A stretch of DNA of 64,000 nucleotides from Phytopythium helicoides (lineage: Eukaryota; Oomycota; Peronosporomycetes; Pythiales; Pythiaceae), in NCBI GenBank assembly GCA_024867545.1, contig JANFNE010000009.1, forward strand, positions 1,214,501 to 1,278,500, in the 5' to 3' direction. Below the pieces are notes generated by a model. The model had not been told where the DNA came from. It ran no database searches and saw nothing but the letters and a program-made list of their open reading frames with translations. Shown one piece after another: positions 30,901 through 41,300 of the stretch. Both the position numbers and the translations under genes were made by a program. The stretch's first letter is position 1. Every line of letters begins with the position of its first letter.

Positions 30901-31350
30901 CTTGATGCTGGTAGGAGCGACTGATCGAAACTCATCTGCCTTACACATTGATGCGTCATGCTCAGCGCCGCCAAACCACATAGAGGGGTCTTCCTTGACA
31001 GGTTCTGGTGCACCCTCAAAATCATCGTCATCTTGGTATGAGCCAAAAGACTGTGCTGAGCCTGTGGGGTCTTCGGTAGTCGGTTCTTCATTCCCATTTT
31101 GAACATCTTCGCTGTCAACCTTGTCCCCTACTGTATCAAGCGTAGCAGTGCTGCTAGAGCCACCAACGGTACCACAAACTGACGTCTGGTTGCGCCGGAA
31201 CGAGTTTGGAGGTCGTGCAGCAGGCGGCTTGCTGATGATTCCCGTGAGGTATGATTTGACGCCACTGATTTTGCGTCGGTGCAGCTCCTGCGCGCGCTCG
31301 ACCTCCCTGGAGCGGCAAATCTTGCTGCTCGATTTTTCGGCGCGGTGCAT
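27913..31350 (-). CDS. large protein with IQ motif, function unknown
   Basis: 1145 aa from the ATG at 31350 (MHRAEKSSS); the frame is open upstream to 31743, but that part is Arg/Cys-rich noise. The N-terminal ~300 residues are Ser/Pro-rich and disordered. The middle has folded-looking segments (YQLLKTGRFVGGTYLVLSVF, YGFDVFAFHRESKCEYTL) that may form a C2-like or novel domain. An IQ calmodulin-binding motif, VVLQAHFRGFLIRKN, lies ~150 residues from the C-terminus and is followed by a strongly acidic stretch. A Ca/calmodulin link is inferred. It is convergent with the Crinkler gene, 199 nt apart. Confidence 0.7.
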   Translation of the reverse strand: MHRAEKSSSKICRSREVERAQELHRRKISGVKSYLTGIISKPPAARPPNSFRRNQTSVCGTVGGSSSTATLDTVGDKVDSEDVQNGNEEPTTEDPTGSAQSFGSYQDDDDFEGAPEPVKEDPSMWFGGAEHDASMCKADEFRSVAPTSIKKGALSPSFPVGPPPAKKSLNRAFRVRKLREIEASNVGLFDRIKRSASHYRNDDLRREWRQNVSYLSSICEFPLARDIIASPTHSQHNSAAASLFRDSEDDDEDLSFLAGKHASITAATTKAASTRGGGGGASLPSIQPSPSGIHPIKAIPTSPKKTALNLAPAFRSLRRSMPQQPGLPPISSPSRGGSIGSGECSLQQSSSGLANNSNLDNLVSSPRKTIARLPLHSSRSDVQHNPENVSSPRRAPSILRQASASGSGSATFIGDLQAQEGQPEAPGDLKYQLLKTGRFVGGTYLVLSVFCGDGVRNPYGFDVFAFHRESKCEYTLSVTREMAHELIETSSSRSLAEETEAAAGTNWSMQQIARSICDHVQFAVLESGRGEILFLMPTSDKHTSTIGDTSGDNNNRSNGSLLVDVSSHLLSLCVHQIIELESSEFNSFSESDEEQDELDKHSPQSREATYPTRGSKEQQQRHRNKKRRLHVLASTCMTAAATTSPGLVFRSHETTSETNRAAISFCVFDQLPPARATAPQSLKSSVTSLMTEVIIDELYVVLGGDRDVRHRRISIERMVITAMSHLHIISVPSGGNDSNSEQFKEALILNARVNPQLRFCEGMSISVPVTTSTLQRKRSRQQLLTTTTPFFLEPSHPTVLLQTGLVWREAYLLGQVTISIPASQSHTLYQPWRWKDHQMQDIHESIAVRVFNPTSGLFSERVLTPEFVAAILNVASHESSHSIAASMDTLTFSKFLLSRLHLDADLFGAQVIAFPELERSIAPNSSASGYRSPSGSPRAVVAGIATACANAGSPGRKRPVRVVEEEHYPSEAAAAVVLQAHFRGFLIRKNVYQSRVGGPIESVDEAEEGEEDQEEEDDSNESTEVFSRYEQVKVSKGVAMQNSAPIQQPAVEFTNDTSVSTADGASDYETDTAFSDNDDVAETATDNSKIRTSQKEGNQTKVSAVRRGAKENDRYFLELLRKETQPIVLRIGPLGTLHIGVQLAE

Positions 31351-31612
31351 GGCGCCGGTGCGGAGGCCCCTCTTCGTGCTCCTTACGTGTTGACACACGA
31401 GGTACTGAGTCCGTCGACGTGGCAGCAAGTGAGTTCGCGCTATGCGCGTGCATGCAAATTTGAGGGCGATAATTATACTCTTGTTGTCTCGTTTTAGACG
31501 ATGATCCAAGCTGCAGCATAGCACGCAGGCAGCAGCGACGCACAGGCACCAACACCGGCATGGCTGTTGCCCCACCAGGAATAGCAATGTGGTGTGTGTA
31601 ACAAGACATGAC

Positions 31613-32350
31613 TCAATCTTCCGCGTCGAAGTACCGGTCCTGCGCGTCGCGATCCATCTCATCCAGGTCGTCAAGCGTTTCGTCCGCATCGACCGCTGCG
31701 TAATCGACATACTCGCCGTCCTCTCCGTGCAGGAATCGCGCACTCATGACCTCCACGAGCACCCTCCGCCGCTCCTCGATGCTCACTGCCATCTCTCCGT
31801 CTTCGTCCTCGTCGCTAGAGCTGTCCTCCTCCTCTTCCAGTTCGTCCTCCTCGAACAACCGCTGCTCGCGCTTCCTCGCAGCCGAGTCGTCCCGCGCCTC
31901 GAATCCTCCCCACTTTTCCTGCTCGGCCATGCGGCGCATCTCCATCTCGCTGCGCTCGCGCGTTTTCATCAGGAACGCCGAGAGCGAGGCTGCCTCCTCC
32001 GGCATGTCCCCGTCGGCCTCTGCCCTCCCGCGCTCGGGCAGGTACTGGCCGAGGTAGAAGTGGAACAGCGCGGGGCTGCGCTGCTGCATCATGGCGTCCG
32101 AGAAGTACGCGTCCTCGCTTTCCTGCCCCTGCCCCTTGGCCTCCTGCTCCTCGCCTTGCAATAGCTGCTGCAGCCGCCGGTAGCGCCGGTTCTTGGCGGT
32201 CGCGCCGCCGCTCGCGCGCCGCCAGTCGCGGGCCACGACGTCGCTCGCTGGTGCCAAGTGGCCGTTTACTTGTTGCGCGTGGTCTTCCGGCAGCTGCAGC
32301 GACGCCATGTACGCGTCTAGCGGGTCCATGTCGACGTCGGCGTGCTCCAT
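31613..32350 (-). CDS. CCDC97: CCDC97-like protein (DUF2052)
   Basis: 245 aa from MEHADVDMDP. The order of motifs matches CCDC97: KNRRYRRLQQLL, then YFSDAMMQQRSPALFHFYLGQYL, a long acidic run (EEEEDSSSDEDEDGE), and the terminal FLHGEDGEYVDYAAVD...LDDLDEMDRDAQDRYFD. CCDC97 associates with the SF3B spliceosomal complex in animals, so a splicing-related role is likely. The frame is open to 32434, giving an alternative start 28 codons upstream. Confidence 0.85.
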   Translation of the reverse strand: MEHADVDMDPLDAYMASLQLPEDHAQQVNGHLAPASDVVARDWRRASGGATAKNRRYRRLQQLLQGEEQEAKGQGQESEDAYFSDAMMQQRSPALFHFYLGQYLPERGRAEADGDMPEEAASLSAFLMKTRERSEMEMRRMAEQEKWGGFEARDDSAARKREQRLFEEDELEEEEDSSSDEDEDGEMAVSIEERRRVLVEVMSARFLHGEDGEYVDYAAVDADETLDDLDEMDRDAQDRYFDAED

Positions 32351-32546
32351 CGCTTGTCTTGGCTCTTGGTGGATGACATGCACACGAAGCTGAGCGTGTC
32401 CGGTGGAAACGGTCCGTTTTAACAAGCAAGTCACGGGGACAGTTCAACAACGAGACACATTGAAGGGACGCGGCGAGTGAGGCACGAGAGGCGGTGTTGA
32501 TCCTTACGGCGTACTCGCTGCGCGCTTCTATCGATATGACACGGTC

Positions 32547-33132
32547 CTAGTCCTTCTTGAACGGCGCGAGCAGCTCGGCGAGCTCGCCCGACTTGTTCAT
32601 GTCCGTGAGGATGTCGCAGCCGCCGATGAACTCGCCGTTCACGTAGAGCTGCGGGATCGTGGGCCATTGCCTGCGAGGACAGCTCACGGTTAGTGCTGAA
32701 GCGGAGGATGAGCGAGAGACAGTGATGCGAGACGCACGAGTACTCCTTGACACCCTCGCGGATCTCCGGGTGGTCGAGCACGTTGACGCTGTCGAAGCTG
32801 ATGCCCTGCGCGTGCAGGATGCGCACCACCTGCATGCTAAAGCCGCACTGCGGCGCCTGCGGGGTGCCCTTCATGTACAGCATGATGGGGTACGTCTTCA
32901 CATGGCTCTCGATCATCTTGAGGATCTCGTCCTTCTCCGTTGACTTGGCCGCGTGGTACTTGGGCTGGAAATCCGAGTGCGACTCGTCGCTGAACAGCCG
33001 GCGCGAAGCCACGGCCGCCACGGCCGGAGCCGCCGCCGCAGCGCCGCGCGGGGCCGCGGCCAGCGCCAGCTGCGAGCTGCGAGCAGCCGTCAGCAGGGTG
33101 CGGCGCGCCGTCGAGTTGATCGCCGCCAGCAT
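32547..33132 (-). CDS. GRX5: mitochondrial monothiol glutaredoxin (Grx5 type)
   Basis: CGFS-type glutaredoxin, which binds and transfers [2Fe-2S] clusters in mitochondrial Fe-S assembly. Exons 32738-33132 and 32547-32670 are separated by a 67-nt phase-2 intron, giving 172 aa. The first ~48 residues form a presequence (Arg/Ala/Ser-rich, ASRRLFS cleavage-like site). Family motifs are [51 protein letters not shown], and the KKD end. All glutathione-site residues appear present. Confidence 0.94.
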
Positions 33133-33466
33133 CTTCGAGCGTTCGAGCGGCTCCGAGTTCGGGAATGCGGCGTTCTGGTGATGATGTGTGGCGTTGGGTG
33201 AGTCGCGGCGCGGATTGGCTGGAATTTATATAATTCCAGCGATACCATTCGCGGAAAAGATGCGCTGCGACACTACAAGCGTCACTGAATCGGGGGGAGT
33301 GCTCTTCGCTCTTGTCGGGGTGGGAAAGGGGAAACCTGCTCGGACTTGCCATTTGTATACCGCCGACGACGCCACCAGCCGAGAAAGGACGGCGCCGGCA
33401 GCTTCCCCGCCGCGCTCGCCCGCTCGCCGCCGCTCCCCCCACGCCACGCGCCGCGCTCCGCTGTAG
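33133..33466. promoter_or_regulatory. bidirectional promoter, glutaredoxin / SAC3-family gene
   Basis: 334 nt between two divergent starts. No CTTCAAC site; nothing else recognised. Confidence 0.5.
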
Positions 33467-35336
33467 ATGATGAACCCGCCGAACCAGCCGACTGCCGCTG
33501 CGCAGGCCGCGCAGGCCGCCGCGCGGCTCGCCGGCTACTCGCAGTTCTACGGCGCCGGACAGCCCGGCTTCGCACCGGCACCGTCCATGCGGCCGCCTCC
33601 TCCAGGCTCGTTCGGCCGCCCTCCGCCGCCTCCGCACGCCTTCCCGCGCGGGACGCCGCCCCCGCCCAACATGATGATGCGTCCGCCTCCCCCTCGCCCC
33701 CAAGCGGCCAACCAGTGGCAGTGGTCGAACGGACAGGCGGCGTCCGCGACCACGGTGGTCGCGTCGGCGCCGCCCGTGCGCTTCCCGCTGCCCCCGCGAA
33801 ACCACCTGGGCCCTCCTCCTCGGTGCGTTGCTGCTTGATGTCGCCGATGTGATAGTGCTGGAGCTAACCGTGTGCTGCTGGATGGTAAACAGGGGATTCT
33901 CTAACGCTGGTCCTCCCGCTAAACCCGCCCCTGCTTTTGGCGCTGCTTCTCAGAACGGTGCTGGTCCTGCTTTGAATACCAAGTGGCCGGACTCGCTTCA
34001 CGACTACGTGAAGCGCGCGTTTGCTCGGTGCAAGGGTGCTGCGGACCAAGCATTGACGCAGCAAGCGCTAAAAGAGCTGATCACAAACGCCATTACGGCG
34101 AACAACCTTTGGACCCGCAACTGGCATGTTGAGCCACTGCCGACTCTAGTCGGAGACACCATTCCCGCCCGCATGGCAAACGCGCAGCCGACTCCAATGC
34201 ACCAGCCTGGCTTCCACAAATTCAACGCAAATTCCGCGAATCCCGTCGCTAACGCGTTCGCTGCAATGGAGTCAAACAAGCTGAAGCGAAAGCATACGGG
34301 CGGTATTGAAGGAGCGGTGGAGGACGTGGCAAAGAAAAACCAGAGGCGGCAGCGTTTTCATAAAGACAAGTCGGAGCTGGCAAAGCTTGTGACTCCGACT
34401 GTCGATACGAAGAAGCTGCGCGTTCTCAATGAAGAGGGGGAGTTGGACCTTGACGCCATGGTCATCAAAGGTACTTGTCAGACAGTTGAGAAGGAATATC
34501 TGCGTCTAACCTCTGCGCCACACCCGTCGACCGTGCGCCCCGAGCCGATCCTTAAGGAGGCGCTTGCGCTCGTCAAGAAGAAGTGGAAGAAAGGCAAGTG
34601 CGATTATATATATGCGTGTAGCCAGCTGAAATCGATCCGCCAGGACTGCACGGTGCAGCACATCAAGAACGACTTCACGGTGCTAGTATATGAAACTCAT
34701 GCTCGCGTCGCGCTCGAGTCGGGCGATATCAACGAGTTCAATCAGTGCCAGACGCAGCTGCATGAGCTCTACGAGCAGGCGCTGCCTGGACAGGCGATTG
34801 AGTTCCTTGCGTACCGCGTGTTGTACAGCGTGTATGTGTCGCTCCAAGCCAAGAAGGCTGACTCGAACGCTGGCGTGCTCGGCATGTACAGTGTGCTCTC
34901 CAGTATCACGGACAAGCTGCGCGCAGACCCTGTGATAACCCACGCGCTTGCTGTCCGTGCAGCTGTCGCGCAAAACGACTACCACCGCTTTTTCCGATTG
35001 TATGTGAATGCTCCTAACATGGCAGGTTACCTGATGGACCCGATGGTTCCGGCAATTCGACTCGCAGCTCTTCGTGCAATGTGCAAGGCGTATGTTTTCG
35101 CTTGGTGCTGAGCTGTGCCTTAGTGCAATCGTGCTGACAACTCGGTGTTTTGACACAGGTATCGACCATCGCTCTCGCTCCAATTCATCCGCGATGAGCT
35201 CAAACTAAAAGGCAAGGACGGCGAGGAGTTTATCGCGAAGAGCGGTCTTGCGTTTATGAAAGGCAACAAGGAAGTTATCGACACCAAGAACTCGGACATC
35301 GTGTGGGTGCTCAGCGATCAATCATCCCTGATCTAA
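33467..35336 (+). CDS. SAC3/GANP-family protein, LENG8/THP3-like
   Basis: Three exons, 33467-33822, 33893-35089 and 35159-35336, with two phase-2 introns of 70 and 69 nt (GTGCGT...; GTATGT...), give 576 aa. The N-terminus is Pro/Gln/Ala-rich and disordered. The C-terminal ~300 residues form the SAC3/GANP domain, recognised by CTVQHIKNDFTVLVYETHAR and FNQCQTQLHELYEQ, which are typical of LENG8/THP3. These proteins form PCI-domain complexes (with Csn12-like partners) that link transcription, splicing and mRNA export. Exon 3 supplies YRPSLSLQFI and the end. Without splicing, exon 2 would stop six codons after the donor. Confidence 0.9.
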
Positions 35337-35789
35337 ACTCTATTGTAGTGAGACCAAGTCGATACAGTCTCGATAGCAGTCAAGCTTTTGCACGCCATCA
35401 GAGTCGCCCTGCGTGTCATCCCTGATCGCGGTGACTACAGTCGCAAACTTCTCGCGTCAATCAGCCTGACTGCGTTGAAGACTGCGCTGTGTTCCATCTG
35501 CTGACTGCGTCAATGCCTTCGATGAAGCATTTTGCTTGTAGTATCGCCCGCGAGCGGGCAAAGACGCAATGATGCAGTTTGGAACAACCGCAAGGCCATA
35601 GTCGCGTGTAGAAGTAACCCGCTGCGTGTTCGTCAAGACGACTAGAGCACGCAGGTGCGTTGATGGTAGCTAGGTTTTCGAATGTTTTCCTGATCAATCG
35701 ATCTGTTATTCCCTTCGAGCACGTGGTGTATGTTTCCTGGCATGTTTGTTTTTTGCTAATCATCCTTGCATCCATCCTGAATCTACGCC
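35337..35789. other. intergenic between convergent genes
   Basis: 453 nt. A 104-codon minus-strand ORF (35461-35775) exists but shows no domain or codon bias. Otherwise 3' UTR sequence. Confidence 0.5.
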
Positions 35790-37263
35790 TTACAGCTTGA
35801 GCTTCTTAGCCGCAGGCTGCATGGAACCCTCTCGCGCAAGCTGCACCATGGCGGCGTCGGCGATGGCGAGGGTCGCCATGGCCTCAACGAGCGGCACGGC
35901 ACGCGGCAACACGCACGGGTCATGACGGCCCTTGGCCTCGAGCACCGTCTCGTTACCAGCGTAGTCGACGGTCGACTGAGCGCGGCCGATGGTCGACACA
36001 GCCTTGATGGCCACGCGGAAGTAGATGTCGGCGCCGCTCGTGATTCCGCCGAGCACGCCACCGGCGTGGTTCTTGGTCACACCCAGACGCGTCTGGCCGT
36101 CCACACGGTTCTGCTCCTCGTCGGGCAGGCGGCAGAACGGGTCATTGTGCTCCGAGCCGCGCATGCGCGTGCCCGAGAAGCCCGAGCCGATCTCAAAGCC
36201 CTTGGTGGCCGGTAGTGACATGATCGCGTGCGCCAGCGTCGCCTGCATCTTGTCGAAGCACGGCTCACCGAGACCCACCGGAACGTTGCGGATCACGCAT
36301 GTGACGACGCCGCCCGTCGAGTCCTCGTCATGCTTGCACGAGCGAACCTCAGTCGACATGGCGCACGCCGACGGCGGATGCGGACAGCGCACCGGCACCA
36401 GATCGTCCGTGAGCCACTTCTCCAGGTCCGCGGGAGCCGGCACCACATCTCCGCGGCGGTTGTACACGACCTTGTCCTTGTCCATGTAGGCGGCAGTGGC
36501 GAGGTCGTCCGTGGCGCTCACGAACCAGGCGTCGTACTTCTTGTCCTCTTCGAGCTGCTTCTTGGCGACCTCGGCCTTGTCGTCGCCCGTCACGCGCGTC
36601 CACTTGCTCGGGTCGCGCAGAATGCGCAGCGAGCCGATCTCGTCCACCTGCTCGCGCGTGTACACCTCCTTGGTGGGGTCGCTGCGCGCCTCGGCGGGCA
36701 TGTCGACGTTGCCGATGGCGCTCACCCAAGCGACGACCGTCGTGCCGAAGCGCTCACGGAGCCACTTGTCAGCGATGGCGGCAGCAGCAACGCGGCCAAT
36801 AGTCTCACGAGCACTGGCGCGGCCGCCGCCACTGGCCGCGCGCGTGCCGTACTTCATCTGGTACGTGTAGTCGGCGTGTCCGGGGCGCGGCACGGTGTCC
36901 ATCTCCTTGTAGTCGCCGGGGCGCACGTTCTCGTTGGCAACGAACAGCGCGACCGGCGTGCCAAGCGTGAAGCCCTTCTCCGTGCCGCTCATAATGGTGA
37001 CCAGGTCCTTCTCGTCGCGCGGCGTGGTGAGCTTGCTCTGGCCGGGGCGGCGGCGCGTCAGCTGCGGCTGGATGTCGGCCTCGGTCAGCTCGAGCGACGG
37101 CGGCACGCCGTCCACGATGCAGCCCACGCCCTTGCAGTGGGACTCGCCGAACCTGCATTGACACAGCGCGGAGAGCTGTTAGAGCGTCGCGCGGGCCCCA
37201 GAGCGAGTTCGCGGGCGGGAAAACGCACGTTGTGACGCGGAAGAAGCGGCCGAAGGAGCTCAT
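35790..37263 (-). CDS. ARO2: chorismate synthase
   Basis: Last step of the shikimate pathway (EPSP to chorismate, needs reduced FMN). A short first exon (37229-37263) encodes MSSFGRFFRVTT, and a 76-nt intron joins it to exon 2 (35790-37152) at FGESHCKGVGCIVDG, the family's first signature. The total is 465 aa. Further signatures are MKYGTRAASGGGRASARETIGRV, GFEIGSGFSGTRMRGSEHND and GGITSGADIYFRVAIK. Residues ~160-270 form an extra insertion compared with bacterial AroC, as seen in eukaryotic enzymes. The ORF-only start at 37127 misses the first active-site loop. Confidence 0.95.
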
Positions 37264-37451
37264 GGCGCTGCTGGCTGCTGGCGGATCGCGGACGGAGCGG
37301 AGGAGGGCGGGTGCTGCGGGCCGCGCAAATGCGAAAATGCTGGTGGATGCGCGAGGTACGCGGCGCCGAGCGGAGGTGACTGCTTGGAGGGAAGGTTTTC
37401 TACCAATCAAAATGGTCGATATATGAAATTGTAGCGAATCAAAGCGGCGAA

Positions 37452-38207
37452 ATGAGGGTGCTATTTGAAGGAGGGGGCGCAATTGTGGAGCGCAGCAGGG
37501 GGCACAATACCATAATCGCTCGCGTTGCGGTGCATTGGTGTTTAATCGCTGCTCGCACCTCTTTGCGACCATCTTGGGCTCAGTATGCCGGCTTTGCGCA
37601 AACGCCCACTAGCCTTGCTACAATGCGAATTCGGCATTGGTCGTCGCTATGCTCTGCTCGCTTGGAGTTCCTGGATGCAGGCGGATTTATCACCTTGCAA
37701 TGGAGCTTTGAGAGAGATGGAGCCACGTGGGAGGGGCTCAATACTCCGTCAGCTACTATTTTACTCAAGAAAACTGTATGGACACTCGACTGCACCGCCG
37801 GATCCTCACGGTTTAACATCTTGCGTGTGTCATGCAGCTTGGGCTGCTTCGTGCCACTTCACACGAGAATGCTGTCTTTGCGCAATCCCGCTCCCGGCGT
37901 CTCGACAGCGTGTTGAGACTGCTGCTTCAGATTGAAGTTCAACTCCCATCCGATCCTGCAGCATCCCCAATCTACGCGAGCTGGTCCTCACGCTCCACCA
38001 TCATGCATCCGATTACAACTCACACGACGAGGTATCTGAGCACAAGGGATCTGGTATCGAGCGAATATTGTCGTAATTGGCGCTTCGAGCAGACTGGTGT
38101 GCTTGAAACGCAGCCAATGCGCTGCAGAAGTCACAGCCCTCAGTCCACACTTGTTACCAAACGCATCCAGTCTGCACGGTTCCACTGAGACTCCCATGGT
38201 GTGGTAA
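37452..38207 (+). CDS. candidate multi-exon hypothetical protein
   Basis: This is a weak but self-consistent gene model. Exons 37452-37529, 37584-37775, 37838-38031 and 38093-38207 are separated by 54-, 62- and 61-nt GT-AG introns whose phases (0, 0, 2) all match. The resulting 192-aa frame reads through stops present in each single frame. It contains LEFLDAGGFITLQWSF and RRLDSVLRLLLQIEVQL, with no family I recognise. The first exon and start are the least certain. The alternative is non-coding sequence with chance splice-like signals. Confidence 0.35.
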
Positions 38208-38288
38208 AGTCGATCATAGCCGGGCGAGGTCGTGCGTCTGAGTTTGCTTGCTGACGTCAGTCAGTTGTCAAAAGGCTGTTGGCTCCAG

Positions 38289-38301
38289 CTTCAACTTCAA
38301 C
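38289..38301 (+). promoter_or_regulatory. overlapping double CTTCAAC site
   Basis: CTTCAACTTCAAC, two overlapping 7-mers. Unlike the other sites it is near gene ends: downstream of the candidate gene at 37452-38207 and next to the CFAP57 stop. Confidence 0.35.
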
Positions 38302-38352
38302 GTGATACACCGCCACGCGAGTGCATCGCATTTTTGTATTCCTCCATCCACT

Positions 38353-41300
38353 CTAACCATCGACGGCACGGCCAATGGGCGGGAATAGTTCACTACTGCT
38401 ACTATTGCTACTTCCGCTCATCTGGTCCTCAAGTGCCCGAATTGCACGCCGGAGGTCCTCCATCTCAACGCGCTGCTTGGCGATAAGCGCGTCGGGATCG
38501 CCTCCAACCTGTGCCAGCGACGCCTTGAGCTCTCGGTCGCCATCGAATCCATCCGGAAGCCCTCGGTGCTTCTTCTTGCTCGATGACGAGCCTGACATGA
38601 TTCCAGCCGTGGTGGCTGCTGCGCGCTGGGTTTGTAGCGAAGCTCGAGCAGCCTGTAACGCTCCGCGCAGCTCGTTGATCTCGCGAATGAGCGCCATGTT
38701 ATCACTTGTGGCATGCAGCGTAGCGCGCTGCTGCGCCTGTGCATCTTGGGTTGCTTTTTGCTGCAGCACGCGAACAGACTTCTCAAGGTACTCTCGCTGT
38801 CTGGAATACTCGCGGGCAATGTCGGCGTCAACCTCATCGGACCCACCAGCGCTGCCATCCTGAGCGTCTGCGGTGTTTTTGCTATCATCTGTCACATACA
38901 ACTTGAAGAGTTCAGCCATGGCACGCGCAAGAGCTGAAGGGTCTTGTATGAACTGCACTGCTGCATGTAGATCAAAACGAAAGCGTTTGGTCCACGTTCG
39001 CTGATCTCGGCGCTGAGAACGAAGTCGTGCCGTCTCCCGCTGCAGAGCATCGATTCGTGCGCGCTGCTCGCCGATCAGCAAGTCAAGCTGTGCGTTACTC
39101 TTGTGAAATAGTTCGAGCTCACGATCCATAGCTTGAATCTGTGACTTCATGTCGTGGATCTCGTTCTCGCGAGGCTCGATCGCGCGCTTCAGCTCCTTGA
39201 TCTTGTAATCCAAGACAAACTTGAACTTTTCAAGCTCCTGGTTCTTCTTCTTGAGATCGTAGATGCGTTTCTCTTTTTCTCCGATCGTCTCGTCACGTGC
39301 GCGGATTTCGCGCTTGAGTGCTTGGATCTCTTTCTCCAGCCCCTTGATGGCTTCTATCAATGCTTTCTCTTTCTCGAGCAACGTCTTGATCGTGTCTCGC
39401 TGGTCTTCGATGTCTTTTTGGAGCGCTGAGAATTTCTTTTTCATGATACCGTTCTCGCCTTTAAAACGCAGTGTCGCCTCGCGCTCTGCCTGGAGCTTGT
39501 CGTCATATTTGCGTGCAAGTGCGGCGACTTCAGCGTCTACATCTTGCTCAACTTGTGTAATTGTCTCACGATACTCACGAGCAAGCTCGGCATTCTCTTC
39601 CTGGAGTTGTACTCGCAGCTGTCGGTCTTCGCCCAGACGCTGCTCAAAGTCATCGGCCACCTCAGCCACATACGCATCATGGGTTGCCACAAGCTTCTTT
39701 TGCTCGCTCTGCCATCGCACTCGCTGCGCCTCTCTCTGCGCAAGTGCATCTTGATACTTTTCAACCTCTCTCATGATTCGCTGCTGCGCCTCAGCCTCGA
39801 GTTGCTGCATACGCTGTAGGTGACGATCATCAAGCTGCTTGAGCTGGTCTTCGTACTCCATCTCCATGTCATTCTTGTCCTCGCGCAGTAGCTCATACTT
39901 GGCCTTTTCCTGCTCGATTTCGTGAGTGAACTTTTCCGTCAGCTCTTTTAGCTGCTCGTTGTATGTCATATCCTTGAGTCGCAGCTGGTACTCGTTGTGC
40001 AGCATCAACTCGTCAACTTTGCTCTTCAGTTCCAGCATGAGGGCATTTTTTTCTTCCAAATCGGACTTGGTCACCAGAATCTCTTCAGAGAAATGTGACG
40101 ATCCACCATTCAAGAACAGTCCATGATGATACCCACTCGACACGGACTCCTCTTTACCTCCAGCACTCGGTGTGCCACCACTCGTTGCAGTCGGTCGTGG
40201 TCTACCCTCTTTGTCGCGTACCTCAAAGATGCACAGCGCGCCATCCTCACCTGCCGCAAACAAAAAGCAGTCGTCATGAGATGTTCGCAAGCGAGTGATA
40301 GGCGCACTCAGGCACTGAAATTCACTCGCTTCGCCGGTGAGAGGGAAGCGAAAACATCGAACGGAGCCCGGACGTTCCGGCTCAGCTACCCCAGCAAACA
40401 GAAGTCGTTGCGATCGAGCCAAAACGAGCTGTCCGAGCGCGCCACCATCACAAATGAGCTCGCGTGTGAGCTGCGCACTTGGAAACTCGATCTCTTTCAG
40501 CATCCGATCACCACCTGCCGCAAACACTGCCGTGCCTTCGCGATTGCCCAGAGCAGAGAAGTAGGGCACCCCTTTTTGGACAAACTCCGCCTCCCGCTTT
40601 CCTTCATCGACGTCCCATTGGTAGACAGCGCCATCCAGACCAGCAGAAATTAAAGCTGAGTCGTCAGCATTCCAGAAGAGCGATCGGACTTTTCCGTTGT
40701 GACCTCGCAGAGTCGACACGAGCTCTCCTGTGAAAAGAGAGAAGATCTGGATGGCATTTCCATTGACTGCAGCGAACAGATGCCCTCCAGCGCTGAATTG
40801 GCACTCTCGGCATGCCTTGACCGGAAACTCTTTGACAACGCGCAGATCGTCCATTAGAATGTTGAGCAAGCGCAATTTATCCGCAAAGCCCACAAGGAGC
40901 TGGAAGCCGGACGGATGCGCCGCTACGCTAAATGCCTCTTCTGAAAACACTTTAGCCACTTCACATCGCCGCTCAAGGTAGTTCCAGACCCGGACGGACC
41001 GGTCGAGCCCACAAGTCACTACGATTGGTTTACGTACGCACACATCCATGCCAGTAATGCATGGTGGTAGAGGGGGCTGTGAAGATGCCGAGGCATTTGC
41101 TAAAGCAGTATTTGATGCGGCAGATCCTCCAGTGACGTTGTTGTTGAGGACAGTCGGGTCACTTGGGCGGTGAAACGGGGAAACAACAAATTCGACGTCA
41201 GGATCCGGCTTGCCGTGGTATGAAGACAATGAGGTAGCACCTGCTCCTCCATTTATATCGTCGCCTACCACGCCCGGCGTTGCTCCTGACATCAAGACAG

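Noticed and set aside
31351..31743. N-terminal extension of the IQ-motif protein
   Set aside because: Arg/Cys-rich sequence overlapping the 3' end of the CCDC97 gene; the ATG at 31350 is better.
36228..37235. 335-codon plus-strand ORF opposite chorismate synthase
   Set aside because: Antisense artefact of GC-rich coding sequence.
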